Shown here piece by piece: positions 1-8,481 of a stretch of 21,638 nt of DNA; the first letter of the stretch is position 1; every line of letters begins with the position of its first letter. Location of the stretch: NCBI GenBank assembly GCA_934726055.1, contig CAKVCZ010000018.1, positions 1-21,638 on the forward strand. Reading direction: 5' to 3'. A model generated the notes under the pieces. The model made no database searches, was not told the DNA's origin, and saw only the letters and a list, made by a program, of their open reading frames with translations. The DNA comes from an uncultured Candidatus Melainabacteria bacterium. Lineage in GTDB: Bacteria; Cyanobacteriota; Vampirovibrionia; Gastranaerophilales; Gastranaerophilaceae. Position numbers and translations under genes: made by a program.

Positions 1-146
1 GACATTTAAAAAATCCTCTCTTGCTCTCGTACTTATATAAAGAAAAAAGTTCCAAAAAAATTGCTTTTTTTGAAATATGTTAGTTAACATTTCTTAATAA
101 ATACCTAAAACATAACAATAATTTAAAAATAAGAAACATAAAATTT

Positions 147-878
147 CTACATATGTCTTGTTTGAGGATTAACAAGCATTTGGGCTAGTTTTTTAGCTCC
201 GTCAAATTTTCTGTTTTCTAAAATTTCTATTGCCTGAGTTTTGTTATAATCCACAAAATGATGTTCAATTGTGATTTTTCCATCGTTGATATCTGCAATT
301 ACATAACAAGCTTTTGCATCATCCGTAAATGGTCGTCCTACGCTGCCATCGTTTACTACTGTTATTTTGGAATTTGTTTGATATCCGCATGGAATGTGTG
401 TGTGTCCGCAAAATACTAAATCCGCATCAACTTCATTAAATATTTTTTCGATTAAGTCTGTATCCATATCAGGATAAATATTTTCATTATTTTTTCTTGG
501 TGAACCATGAACCATAAGAATTTTTATTCCTTCAACCTCTAAACATTTATTTATTGGTAAATTCTTTAAATATTCTTTGTTTTTTTCCGTAATTTCTTCT
601 ACATCGCATTTTAGTGCATTTGCCATAATAGGTGCACCTTCTTTTACTTTATCAAATACTTCTTGCGAATAATGTGCAATCATTTCATCAGTATTACCTT
701 GAATAACCGTCCAATCTTGTGTTTTTACAAAGTCAATGGTTTTATTTGGTTCAGGTCCTGCCATTGCTAAATCTCCAAGGCAAAGAATTCTTTCAGGATT
801 ATGTTTTTTTATACCTTCTAAAACTGCATTTAGTGCAAACATATTTCCATGGATATCTGATAAAACTGCTAACTTCAT
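147..878 (-). CDS. Calcineurin-like metallophosphoesterase (YfcE/MJ0936-like)
   Basis: This 243-residue protein belongs to the calcineurin-like metallophosphoesterase superfamily. It is probably a cytosolic phosphodiesterase or phosphatase, since no signal peptide or membrane segment is visible. All the family's metal-binding motifs are present in order: SDIHGN (Asp8, His10), LGDLA (Asp36), GNTDE (Asn62), VHGSPR (His124) and GHTHIP (His159, His161). These residues normally hold two divalent metal ions. The length and the early DIHGN motif fit the small YfcE/MJ0936 branch. The substrate cannot be read from the sequence. The ATG at 878 is preceded by a good ribosome-binding site (GGGGAA, five bases away). 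The gene is divergent from ispG with only 38 bases between, and no gene is seen downstream within the window. Family assignment is firm; physiological role is unknown. Confidence 0.9.
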   Translation of the reverse strand: MKLAVLSDIHGNMFALNAVLEGIKKHNPERILCLGDLAMAGPEPNKTIDFVKTQDWTVIQGNTDEMIAHYSQEVFDKVKEGAPIMANALKCDVEEITEKNKEYLKNLPINKCLEVEGIKILMVHGSPRKNNENIYPDMDTDLIEKIFNEVDADLVFCGHTHIPCGYQTNSKITVVNDGSVGRPFTDDAKACYVIADINDGKITIEHHFVDYNKTQAIEILENRKFDGAKKLAQMLVNPQTRHM

Positions 879-901
879 ATATTCCCCTTATTGTTTTTTA
901 G

Positions 902-917
902 TGCTATTATTATTTTA
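902..917 (+). promoter_or_regulatory. Candidate extended -10 element in front of ispG
   Basis: In the 38-base gap between the divergent metallophosphoesterase and ispG genes, TGC followed by TATTAT (905-910) matches an extended -10 box. Transcription from it would begin at about 917, which is the A of the ispG ATG, so the message would be leaderless or nearly so. No convincing -35 box lies at the right distance and no Shine-Dalgarno sequence is visible before the ATG. AT-rich DNA throws up such boxes by chance, so this is tentative. Confidence 0.35.
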
Positions 918-1969
918 TGATAAAAAGAAGAAAAACAAAACAAATTTCAATCGGAAATGTAAAAATTGGCGGAGATGCACCTATTTCTGTGCAATCTATG
1001 TGTAATACAGATACTCGCAATGTTACACAAACCTTGCAACAAATAAAAGAGTTGACAGATGCAGGCTGTGAAATTATCAGACTGGCTGTTTTAAATAGTG
1101 ATGCTGCGGAGGCTCTTAAAAATATAGTAAAAAGATCTCCAATACCTGTTGTTGCGGATATCCATTTTGATTATAGGTTAGCTATTCAAGCTATAAATAA
1201 CGGTGTTGCTGCTTTACGTTTAAATCCGGGGAATATTGGTAAGCGTGAAAATGTAGAAAAAGTTGTTACATTGGCAAAACAGCAAAATATTCCGATTAGA
1301 ATAGGTATTAATGCAGGTTCTTTAGAAAAAAATCTTAAAGAATTGGATATTCCTCTTGCTGAAAAAATGGTTAAAAGTGCTCAAGGGCATGTCAAAATTC
1401 TTGAAGATTTAGATTTTGATTTGATAAAAGTTTCTTTGAAGTCTTCAGATGTTGCAACTACCATTGAAGCTTATAAGTTATTTTCTGAAATGTATGATTA
1501 TCCGTTGCATATAGGTCTAACAGAAGCAGGAACTCTTAAAGGTGGGCTTGTTAAATCATCTGTTGGTATCGGAAGTCTTTTATCTCAAGGTATTGGTGAT
1601 ACAATTCGTGTATCTTTGACTGAAAATCCAATAGAAGAAGTTCATGCAGGGTATGCAATTTTGAAATCTTTAGGGTTAAGACAAAGAGGTGTTAATTTTA
1701 TATCTTGCCCTACTTGCGGAAGAACTCAAATAAAATTAATTGATCTTGCAAAAAAAGTAGAAGAACGTTTTAAAGATTTGGATGCAAATATTACTATTGC
1801 AACGATGGGTTGTGCAGTAAACGGCCCAGGAGAAGCTTCCCATGCTGATTTTGGTATCGCAGGTGGTATTAGTGAAGGTTATATCTTCAAAAAAGGTGAG
1901 ATTGTTGCAAGAGTTCCTGAAGATCAACTTTTAGATGCTCTTGATAATCTCATTAAATCTTCTTTATAA
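917..1969 (+). CDS. ispG: 4-hydroxy-3-methylbut-2-en-1-yl diphosphate synthase (IspG/GcpE)
   Basis: IspG catalyses the reductive ring opening of 2-C-methylerythritol 2,4-cyclodiphosphate to HMBPP, the penultimate step of the MEP isoprenoid pathway, in the cytosol. The 350-residue protein has the N-terminal TIM-barrel signature GGDAPISVQSM (about 18-28) and the C-terminal reductase-like domain. The [4Fe-4S] ligands are Cys264 and Cys267 (SCPTCGRTQ), Cys299 (MGCAVNGPGE) and Glu306, exactly six residues before their E. coli counterparts. The size is that of the short bacterial form, without the large insert of plant-type enzymes. The start is supported because family members begin within a few residues of the RRKTKQISIGN segment. 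No ribosome-binding site is visible upstream. Downstream is a 77-base gap with its own promoter, so ispG looks monocistronic. Confidence 0.97.
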   Translation: MIKRRKTKQISIGNVKIGGDAPISVQSMCNTDTRNVTQTLQQIKELTDAGCEIIRLAVLNSDAAEALKNIVKRSPIPVVADIHFDYRLAIQAINNGVAALRLNPGNIGKRENVEKVVTLAKQQNIPIRIGINAGSLEKNLKELDIPLAEKMVKSAQGHVKILEDLDFDLIKVSLKSSDVATTIEAYKLFSEMYDYPLHIGLTEAGTLKGGLVKSSVGIGSLLSQGIGDTIRVSLTENPIEEVHAGYAILKSLGLRQRGVNFISCPTCGRTQIKLIDLAKKVEERFKDLDANITIATMGCAVNGPGEASHADFGIAGGISEGYIFKKGEIVARVPEDQLLDALDNLIKSSL

Positions 1970-1990
1970 TGTAAACAAATTATAACAATA

Positions 1991-2020
1991 TTGGCATTTA
2001 TATAAAAAATGTTGTATCAT
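1991..2020 (+). promoter_or_regulatory. Sigma-70-type promoter for the small secreted protein gene
   Basis: TTGGCA (1991-1996) and TATCAT (2015-2020) are separated by 18 bases and each differs from the consensus at one position. The predicted start of transcription is near 2027. A GGAG ribosome-binding site follows at 2031-2034, twelve bases before the ATG at 2047, which is longer than usual. This is the best-formed promoter in the window. Confidence 0.6.
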
Positions 2021-2046
2021 AATCTTATCGGGAGATTTTTAATTCT

Positions 2047-2346
2047 ATGAAAATGAAAAGTTTTATATTAGTTTTAGTTCTATTTTTTGCAGCAATGCCG
2101 TCTTATGCAATGTTGACAGATGAACTTACCTCATCAGAATATATTATTAATAATGGTTTTTCAGCCTTAATGGCGGATCATGTTCAACTAGCAAAGGCTC
2201 AAAACTTGAATCAAGAATATAAAAACGGTCGTAATGATAAAAGTCTTATTTGGAAAAAAATTCGTAATTATATAGAATTTAGTTACGATGATGGAACTCT
2301 TTTGCAACATAGCATAAGTCCTTCTCAAAGTGTTTGGGATTGGTAG
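2047..2346 (+). CDS. Small secreted or periplasmic protein of unknown function
   Basis: I do not recognise this 99-residue protein. It has a clear Sec signal peptide: MKMK, a hydrophobic stretch at about 5-15, and a likely cleavage site after SYA (about residue 21). There is no lipobox cysteine, so the mature form of about 78 residues is probably released to the periplasm or outside. The mature part is soluble, with no cysteines. It reads as one or two helices (ALMADHVQLAKAQNLNQEY) followed by a Trp/Tyr-bearing segment (WKKIRNYIEFSYDDG) and a short tail ending in WDW. It has its own promoter and ribosome-binding site, so it is likely a real gene. It lies between ispG and the convergent end of the nuo operon, and nothing ties it to either. 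Confidence 0.7.
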   Translation: MKMKSFILVLVLFFAAMPSYAMLTDELTSSEYIINNGFSALMADHVQLAKAQNLNQEYKNGRNDKSLIWKKIRNYIEFSYDDGTLLQHSISPSQSVWDW

Positions 2347-2376
2347 TTTTTGAGTTCACTTTTTATTCTTCTGGAA

Positions 2377-3819
2377 TTATAGATTATATGCGATGTATTT
2401 GCATATTTCTATTAGTGTTGCAGGACAAACTCCTATTACAAGAGTTATAAATGCGCTTGTATAAAGAATTACCATAGGTGATGATGCGCTGTGGTGTATT
2501 ATTTCGTTTTCGAGATTTTCATTTCGTTCAAACATTAATTTAACTATATTTGTGTAATAGTAGCATGCAACAACGATTGAAAGCATTACAAGAATTAAAA
2601 ATGGAATAAATACCGCACCTGAGCGAACAATTGCTGAGAATAAATATAATTTTGCGATGAAACCTGCGGTGATTGGAAATCCTGCCAAACCAAAAATACA
2701 TATTGCAAATGCTAGTGTGAATAAAGGATTTGTGTATGCAAAGCCTTTGAATTCGTATAGTTTTGAGGTGTAATTTGAATTTTCCAGCACTATTATTGCT
2801 GCAAATATTCCAAGATTCATAAATACATAAGTTATTAAATAAAATAGTACAGTGGATAAATTATATACGGATACTAATGTTAATGCAAAAATCATATATG
2901 CTGCGTTTGCACTTGAACTGCATGCAAGCAATCTTAAGATGTTTTTTTGTCGGATTGCAAGTATATTTGCCCATATTGCTGTTAATACCGATAATATTAT
3001 AATTGTTATTGATAATTCAAATGAATAACTTAATGAAAATGCGAGTAATCTTGCAAGAATTGCAATCATTGCTATTTTCGGTATTGTTGCAATGAAAGCA
3101 GCAATTGATGTGGAACAACCTTCATAAACATCTAAAATCCAGTTAGCAAATGGTAATAGTGCAAGTTTGAAAAATAATCCAAGTGCAATGAAAATAGTTG
3201 ACATCGCATAAAGCAATGTAGGTGAATTTTTTAAGAAATAATTATTTATTTCACTAAAATTAAAGCTTCCTGTGATTCCATATAAATAAGAAACACCCAT
3301 TAAATATACTGACGTTGCAAAAGCATTGGTAATTAGGTATTTAAATGAAGCTTCTTTTGACAAGTATCCTTTTTTGTATGCAATTAGGAAATACGTTGCA
3401 AAACTTAGCATTTCTAATGATACGGTTAGTGTTAAAAAGTCATTTGATGATATAACAAATAATGCGGATAATATTCCTGTTAAAAGTAAAGCATAAAATT
3501 GGAATGTTTTATGATTTCTCTGTGTTGCATTTTTTTGTGAAAGTAATATTATAATAAACGCTGAAAGCAGCATTAGTCCCTTAATAAATACTGTAAATGT
3601 GTCTGAGAGAGCAGCTTCATTAAATGCATAATAAATAGGTTCTAGTTGCAAATATTTCAACGAAATCAACGATAAACCTACACCAGAAAGAGAAATCCAT
3701 TTTGATACTTTATTAAATTTTACGTTATAAAACATTGATAATACTACTAAAACAAATATTGTTGCTACAATAATTATTTCTGATATCATAGAATTTGAAA
3801 TGTCTGATATAAAGTTCAT
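2377..3819 (-). CDS. nuoN: NADH-quinone oxidoreductase subunit N (NuoN/NdhB-like)
   Basis: NuoN is one of the three Mrp-antiporter-like, proton-pumping subunits of the complex I membrane arm. The 480-residue protein is almost wholly hydrophobic, with about 14 membrane segments and the proton-antiporter domain at about 115-420. Expected channel residues are visible: Glu136 (SLEML), Lys218 (FFKLALLPF), Lys248 (TIPKIAM) and Lys390 (GFIAKLYLF). One difference stands out. The motif that usually reads PFHxW is PFANW here, putting Ala225 where a conserved histidine normally sits, and the following YEGAPTP-type loop is YEGCSTS. It is the last gene of the nuo operon, two bases after nuoM, with a GGAGG ribosome-binding site six bases before its ATG. 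No clear terminator follows. Confidence 0.95.
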   Translation of the reverse strand: MNFISDISNSMISEIIIVATIFVLVVLSMFYNVKFNKVSKWISLSGVGLSLISLKYLQLEPIYYAFNEAALSDTFTVFIKGLMLLSAFIIILLSQKNATQRNHKTFQFYALLLTGILSALFVISSNDFLTLTVSLEMLSFATYFLIAYKKGYLSKEASFKYLITNAFATSVYLMGVSYLYGITGSFNFSEINNYFLKNSPTLLYAMSTIFIALGLFFKLALLPFANWILDVYEGCSTSIAAFIATIPKIAMIAILARLLAFSLSYSFELSITIIILSVLTAIWANILAIRQKNILRLLACSSSANAAYMIFALTLVSVYNLSTVLFYLITYVFMNLGIFAAIIVLENSNYTSKLYEFKGFAYTNPLFTLAFAICIFGLAGFPITAGFIAKLYLFSAIVRSGAVFIPFLILVMLSIVVACYYYTNIVKLMFERNENLENEIIHHSASSPMVILYTSAFITLVIGVCPATLIEICKYIAYNL

Positions 3820-3821
3820 TA

Positions 3822-5345
3822 TTAACCTCCAAATGCCATAATTATATTTCCAACAAAAGGTTCAATTATATTTAAAATCGTCATTGGCATTATGCCAAAT
3901 ATTAAGGCAGTAAGCGATAATGACAATAAAACAAATAATTCGTGATTTAGTATATCACTAAGTTTTTCCCAGCGTTCAAGAATAACTCCATAAAATACCC
4001 CATGCATTAGTTTTAGCATATAACATGCTGACAAAATTAAAACTATGATTGAAGCCAAAGCTATTACTTGAATTAGATAATTGTTTAGTATGGATGAAAT
4101 AAATGTGCCAAAGAAAACCAAAAATTCTCCGACAAAAGCTATTAATCCGGGTAATCCGATACTTGCCATAACAAGAATTAAAGTAAATCCGGCAAGTCTT
4201 GGCATAACTTTTGCAATTCCGCCTAATTGGTTAATATCTCTGGTTCCGGTTCTTTTATAAATAATTCCGACGATAAAAAACAATCCGGCAGAAATTATTC
4301 CATGTGCAAGCATTAAAAATATCGCTCCGGATATGCCAATTAAATTCAAAGAGCAAAAACCTAAAAGCACAATTCCCATCGATGATATGCTGGAATATGC
4401 AACTATCTTTTTTATATCGGTTTGATAATAAGCTACAATAGCTGCAAAAGTTATGTTTATGAATGCAAGAACTGTTAAGTACGGAAGCATCATTAAAAAA
4501 GTGTCAGGTAATAATTGAATATTAAATCTTAAAATACCGTAAGCACCCATTTTTAATAATAATGCAGCTAAAATCATACTAACCGGTGCAGGTGCGTCTG
4601 TATGTGCATTCGGAAGCCATGTGTGTAATGGTATTATTGGCATTTTTACTGCAAATCCGATAAACATAAGAACAGCCGCAAATAACTGCAAGTAGATAGG
4701 AACACTATCATAATCAAAACTTAAGGCCCTCATATCTGCTGTTAATTCATTGGTAGATATAAAGTTGAAATTATATAACATTAAAAATCCACACAACATG
4801 AAAAGACTGCCTAAAAAGGTGTAAAGTAAAAACTTCATTGCAGATTTTTTTGCACTTGATTCTTCTCCCCATAATCCGATTAAGAAGTACATCGGAATTA
4901 GTTCTAATTCCCAAAACATAAAGAATTCGAACATATCTTGGGCACAAAAAACTCCAAGAATTGCAGATTCCACAATGAAAATAAGAGCATAATATAATCC
5001 ATGTTTAGATTTTATAATACCTTTACTTGCAATTGTAGCCATTAATACAATAAAGGATGTTAGTATAACAAAAAATATTGAGATTCCGTCAAGTCCCATG
5101 GTTAAACTTATGCCTAAAGAACCAAGCCAATCGAAGTTAAAGAATGTTAATGCGGTTTCATAATTGGTTTCTATATTTGTATTGAAAAATACTAAAAATA
5201 ACAAGGTATATACAAAGTGTATTCCGGCAAATCCTTTTGCAAATCTTCTAATTAGAACCGAATGTCCGGAAAAAATCGGTAATAAAAATAATATAGATAT
5301 TAATAACGGTGAAAATACTAAAATATTTAATGATAACCAATTCAT
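3822..5345 (-). CDS. nuoM: NADH-quinone oxidoreductase subunit M (NuoM/NdhD-like)
   Basis: NuoM is the middle antiporter-like proton-pumping subunit of the complex I membrane arm. The protein is 507 residues long, the usual size, and polytopic, with about 14 membrane segments. It carries the strongest family signatures: FFMFWELELIPMY with the essential Glu146, FAVKMPIIPLHTWLPNAHTD with Lys234, and LLLKMGAYGILRF with Lys265. The two lysines fall at the same numbers as the key lysines of E. coli NuoM. The antiporter domain spans about 130-420. Its ATG overlaps the nuoL stop codon by one base (TAATG), so translation is probably coupled. All expected pumping residues are intact. Confidence 0.97.
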   Translation of the reverse strand: MNWLSLNILVFSPLLISILFLLPIFSGHSVLIRRFAKGFAGIHFVYTLLFLVFFNTNIETNYETALTFFNFDWLGSLGISLTMGLDGISIFFVILTSFIVLMATIASKGIIKSKHGLYYALIFIVESAILGVFCAQDMFEFFMFWELELIPMYFLIGLWGEESSAKKSAMKFLLYTFLGSLFMLCGFLMLYNFNFISTNELTADMRALSFDYDSVPIYLQLFAAVLMFIGFAVKMPIIPLHTWLPNAHTDAPAPVSMILAALLLKMGAYGILRFNIQLLPDTFLMMLPYLTVLAFINITFAAIVAYYQTDIKKIVAYSSISSMGIVLLGFCSLNLIGISGAIFLMLAHGIISAGLFFIVGIIYKRTGTRDINQLGGIAKVMPRLAGFTLILVMASIGLPGLIAFVGEFLVFFGTFISSILNNYLIQVIALASIIVLILSACYMLKLMHGVFYGVILERWEKLSDILNHELFVLLSLSLTALIFGIMPMTILNIIEPFVGNIIMAFGG

Positions 5346-7204
5346 TATTGCACCTCTGAAAAATACATAATTAAACTATAAACAAGCATTATTCCTCCAA
5401 AGCTTATCATTAACAAAAACATAGAATATGCCAAATATGATTGTACACTGCCTGTTTGCATTTTTGATAAGAACCAAGATGTTAACCTTGTGTTTAATGT
5501 ACAAAAATAGACAAATCCGTCAAAGATATATTTGTCAATTATATACAAAAACCTTGAAAATCTTTTATATCCTTTGATTATAATGTTATTGAAATCTTCA
5601 AAATATATTGCATTTAATGATAATTCATAAAGCAATGGTATCTTTTTCAAAAGGTTCTTTTGTGAAAATGTTAAATAAGCCGCAAATATTGCAAAAAGAG
5701 TGATTATGTAAGATATGACTGCAAAAAGGATGTTGTCAGCTTTTGGAAGAACAAACCACAATAAAATTATCATTATTGAAAATAAACTTGGAATTAGATT
5801 TAAAATGAAATCGGGAGTTTTTATTTTAAAATCGAACTTATTTTCTCCTTCAAAAATATAAAAATACATTCTAAATAAGTAATATGCTGTCATAAAGCTT
5901 ACAAGTATAAATAAGCTCAAATATATGTAATGTTTTCCATCAATCAAAGCTCCGAAAATTAATTCTTTAGATGAAAATCCACAAAACAACAGTCCGCTAA
6001 GAGATAAAATACCAATTAAAAATGTTACTGCTGCCGTTGGAAGTTGTTTTCTTAATCCGCCTGCGAATCGTATATCTTGATTATGATTTAAACAGCTAAT
6101 AACAATTCCTGCAATTAAGAATAACATTGCTTTAATTAGAGCGTGGGCTGTCAAATGGAACATTGCAATTGTTGTAGAACATGCACCTATCGCCAAAAAC
6201 ATTAATCCTAATTGTGCATTTGTAGAATATGCAAGAATTTTTTTTATGTCAACCTGAGTAAGTGCAGCAAATGAACAAATTATGGCTGTCGTGATGCCTA
6301 TAATTGAAATAATTTCAAGCATAATTGGATTTAGCGAAAATAGCGGATATAATCTTATAATTAAATACACCCCTGCTGCAACCATTGTCGCTGAATGAAT
6401 TAATGCACTAACCGGAGTTGGACCTTGCATTGCATCAATAAGCCAAGTATGTAGTGGTATTTGTGCTGATTTTGCAATTGCTCCAATCAACAAAAGAGTA
6501 CAAGTTAAAATAAATATTCCATCTGAGGTACAACCGTATATTTGTGCAGATATGCTGGAAAGATTAACAAACGGTATATCAATATCAAGTGTGTTGTTCA
6601 AGTTTGTTAAAATAACGTATGCGGATAAGATGATTCCTGATAGTAGTGAAAAATCTCCGATTCTATTTATGATAAAAGCTTTTTTAGCTGCGATAGCTGC
6701 TTCATTTTTCTTATACCAGAATCCTATTAGTAAATAGCTGCATAGTCCGACAAGTTCCCAAAATATATACATTTGGAACATTGTTGGTGCTAGAACTAAG
6801 CCAAGCATAGCACAGTTAAACATGTTCATATATGCAAAGAATCGCATAAAGCTTTTGTCATATTGCATATATGAATAAGAATATATTTGTACCATTAAAG
6901 ATATTACAGACACAAGTAAAAGCATCCATGCTGAGAGTCCATCAATGTATATGCCTACATCAAAAGTAAATTTACCGAGTTGTAGAAAAGGTACGGTCTT
7001 TTCAAGAATATATCCTTTTTCAACAATAGTTAAAATAAATGTACCAATAGAAAAAATTAATGCATATATAGTTGATAAAATTGTTAATGCTCCGACAATT
7101 CGTCTTGATTGCATTACCGCAAAAAGTTTTCCAACAATTATTAATAACGAAATCCAAAAAGGAACTAAAATGATAGTGTAAATATTTTCAGCAAAAAAAT
7201 TCAT
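5345..7204 (-). CDS. nuoL: NADH-quinone oxidoreductase subunit L (NuoL/NdhF-like)
   Basis: NuoL is the distal antiporter-like subunit at the tip of the complex I membrane arm. The 619-residue protein has an N-terminal extension domain at about 60-120 and the antiporter core at about 130-420. It ends with the long C-terminal region (about 450-619) that in this family forms the lateral helix running along NuoM and NuoN. Pumping residues are visible: Glu150 in IFWELVGLCSYLLIGFW, Asp184 (RIGDFSLL), Lys245 in AKSAQIPLHTWL, and His270 in SALIHSATM. Length and motifs are typical of a respiratory NuoL rather than a short Mrp or hydrogenase homologue. The start codon overlaps the nuoK stop by one base. 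Confidence 0.97.
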   Translation of the reverse strand: MNFFAENIYTIILVPFWISLLIIVGKLFAVMQSRRIVGALTILSTIYALIFSIGTFILTIVEKGYILEKTVPFLQLGKFTFDVGIYIDGLSAWMLLLVSVISLMVQIYSYSYMQYDKSFMRFFAYMNMFNCAMLGLVLAPTMFQMYIFWELVGLCSYLLIGFWYKKNEAAIAAKKAFIINRIGDFSLLSGIILSAYVILTNLNNTLDIDIPFVNLSSISAQIYGCTSDGIFILTCTLLLIGAIAKSAQIPLHTWLIDAMQGPTPVSALIHSATMVAAGVYLIIRLYPLFSLNPIMLEIISIIGITTAIICSFAALTQVDIKKILAYSTNAQLGLMFLAIGACSTTIAMFHLTAHALIKAMLFLIAGIVISCLNHNQDIRFAGGLRKQLPTAAVTFLIGILSLSGLLFCGFSSKELIFGALIDGKHYIYLSLFILVSFMTAYYLFRMYFYIFEGENKFDFKIKTPDFILNLIPSLFSIMIILLWFVLPKADNILFAVISYIITLFAIFAAYLTFSQKNLLKKIPLLYELSLNAIYFEDFNNIIIKGYKRFSRFLYIIDKYIFDGFVYFCTLNTRLTSWFLSKMQTGSVQSYLAYSMFLLMISFGGIMLVYSLIMYFSEVQ

Positions 7205-7530
7205 TAATCTTTTAACTCCTTATAATTGTCAATATTGATACTTTTCTTTTCTTGATACATTAAGTAAAATATTATTAATCCGATTGCAAGTTCAACTCCG
7301 CCAATTGCGGTATAAAATATGGCAAATACAAATCCGTTTAACGCAATTGTGTCGTTATATGCTGCAAATGCTATTAAGTTTATATTGATTGCAGTTAGCA
7401 TAAATTCAATGCATATAAGAATTTTTATAATATTTTTTACTGTAACAACTCCAATAACACCGATAAAAAATAATAACAAGGCTAATATTATATAGTGATA
7501 TAGAGATATGTTAAAAATTTGATTAACCAC
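7204..7530 (-). CDS. nuoK: NADH-quinone oxidoreductase subunit K (NuoK/NdhE-like)
   Basis: NuoK is a small, three-helix membrane subunit that carries buried glutamates of the proton path. With the start chosen here the protein has 108 residues, close to the usual 100. The conserved glutamates are Glu42 (CIEFMLTAININL) and Glu80 (AIGGVELAIGLII), in the second and third membrane helices. I prefer the GTG at 7530 over an upstream TTG at 7548. An AAGGAGA ribosome-binding site (7537-7543) sits six bases before the GTG, and the longer form would add a charged LRRKN stretch not typical of the family. The GTG start overlaps the nuoJ stop by eight bases. A hydrophilic tail of about 20 residues follows the last helix. 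Confidence 0.93.
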   Translation of the reverse strand: MVNQIFNISLYHYIILALLLFFIGVIGVVTVKNIIKILICIEFMLTAININLIAFAAYNDTIALNGFVFAIFYTAIGGVELAIGLIIFYLMYQEKKSINIDNYKELKD

Positions 7531-8074
7531 GTTTTTTCTCCTTAACAAGATTTAGAACTGAAATTCCGACAATTACAATAAATATCATTAGTGCAAATAA
7601 TATAAACGCTAACTGATAATTTACATAAATTCCTTTTGCCATTGCCATAAACATTTCAACACTATTTATTTGCGGACTGTTTGGAGTGAAAAATTTTGCT
7701 AAATCTTCATTCATATGAATTGCAAAACTTGCAGAGTACCACAAAATCATAAATAAAAATGTTGCAGAAAAAAATGCAATGAAAAATTTTGGAGAAAACG
7801 ATAAATGAACAGATTTATTCTCTTTGTGAGATGTGAACATTATTGCAAATAAAAATAATACAGGTATTGCAACTCCGTAAATTGCAATTTGTACGACCGC
7901 ATTGTAATCTGCACCTAGTGAAAAGAAGATTCCACCAGTACAGAAAAATACTATTACTGCAAATAATAGAGAATACAAAATTCTGTTAGAAATAATGGAA
8001 AGTAATGCAAATAACAATATTGAAATTGCAAATCCGTAAAATGTAATACTATTAATTATTTCAAGTTCGTTCAT
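7523..8074 (-). CDS. nuoJ: NADH-quinone oxidoreductase subunit J (NuoJ/NdhG-like)
   Basis: NuoJ is a five-helix membrane subunit next to the quinone cavity; its third helix carries a hinge-like bulge in known complex I structures. The 183-residue protein matches the family in length and helix pattern. The signature helix reads NAVVQIAIYGVAIPVLFLF, where most family members have a YVGAI core, so the bulge region differs slightly. The final helix (about 152-176) is LAFILFALMIFIVIVGISVL. The gene starts eleven bases after the nuoI stop. Its nearest ribosome-binding site (AAGGA) lies rather far from the ATG, overlapping the end of nuoI. Its stop overlaps the nuoK start by eight bases. Confidence 0.93.
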   Translation of the reverse strand: MNELEIINSITFYGFAISILLFALLSIISNRILYSLLFAVIVFFCTGGIFFSLGADYNAVVQIAIYGVAIPVLFLFAIMFTSHKENKSVHLSFSPKFFIAFFSATFLFMILWYSASFAIHMNEDLAKFFTPNSPQINSVEMFMAMAKGIYVNYQLAFILFALMIFIVIVGISVLNLVKEKKRG

Positions 8075-8085
8075 TCTTTTTTGTT

Positions 8086-8481
8086 TTATCCTTCTTTTTT
8101 ATTGTTTGAATTTGCCTTTAAATCCAAATCATCTTTATTTGTTGTTGCTAATTCAAATTTGTTTGTCATTTCTATTGCTTGTTTAGGACAATAATATTTA
8201 CAGTTTCCACAAAAAATACATTTTGCTAATTCTATATTAAATTCAATATTATCACCGGTTTTATTTATATGGATTGCATTAGCAGGACACACTTTCTCAC
8301 ACATTTTGCAGGCAACACATTTTTCTCCGTTCCAGGCATGTTTACCTCTAAATCTTTCAGGTATTGTAGGTCTTTTTTCAGGATATTCAAGTGTAACTCG
8401 TTTTTTAAAGGAATGTTTAAAAATTGTAAAATGACCTATGCATAAATGTTTTATTATATTAAATATTTTCCTAAACATCAT
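8086..8481 (-). CDS. nuoI: NADH-quinone oxidoreductase subunit I, 2[4Fe-4S] ferredoxin-like (NuoI/NdhI-like)
   Basis: NuoI carries clusters N6a and N6b, which pass electrons towards the terminal N2 cluster in NuoB. The 131-residue protein has two full ferredoxin motifs: Cys55, 58, 61 and 65 (CVACKMCEKVCP) and Cys88, 91, 94 and 98 (CIFCGNCKYYCP). They are preceded by the usual PERFRGKHAW segment at about 41-50. An amphipathic N-terminal stretch (about 1-25) would lie on the membrane. The ATG at 8481 overlaps the nuoH stop by one base, and a second ATG follows at once (MM), so the true start could be 8478. The C-terminal tail (about 110-131) is short, hydrophilic and rich in Lys, Asp and Asn. 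All eight cluster ligands are present, so the wire should be functional. Confidence 0.97.
   Translation of the reverse strand: MMFRKIFNIIKHLCIGHFTIFKHSFKKRVTLEYPEKRPTIPERFRGKHAWNGEKCVACKMCEKVCPANAIHINKTGDNIEFNIELAKCIFCGNCKYYCPKQAIEMTNKFELATTNKDDLDLKANSNNKKEG

Noticed and set aside
54..71. A7-TTGC-T7 inverted repeat as a terminator
   Set aside because: The stem is A-T only with a four-base loop, expected by chance in such DNA. The first 146 bases otherwise show nothing I can name.
132..148. AGAAA/TTTCT hairpin at the metallophosphoesterase stop as its terminator
   Set aside because: Five-base, nearly all A-T stem that overlaps the stop codon; too weak to call.
719..1005. Two overlapping plus-strand reading frames of 60 and 89 residues across the metallophosphoesterase start and the ispG start
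   Set aside because: They are out of frame with two well-supported genes and have no recognisable content or ribosome-binding site.
1970..2030. Terminator after ispG
   Set aside because: Only ACAA/TTGT matches with a long loop were found; no stable stem with a T-run.
2347..2376. Terminator between the small secreted protein gene and nuoN
   Set aside because: No inverted repeat with a T-run is visible in either direction.
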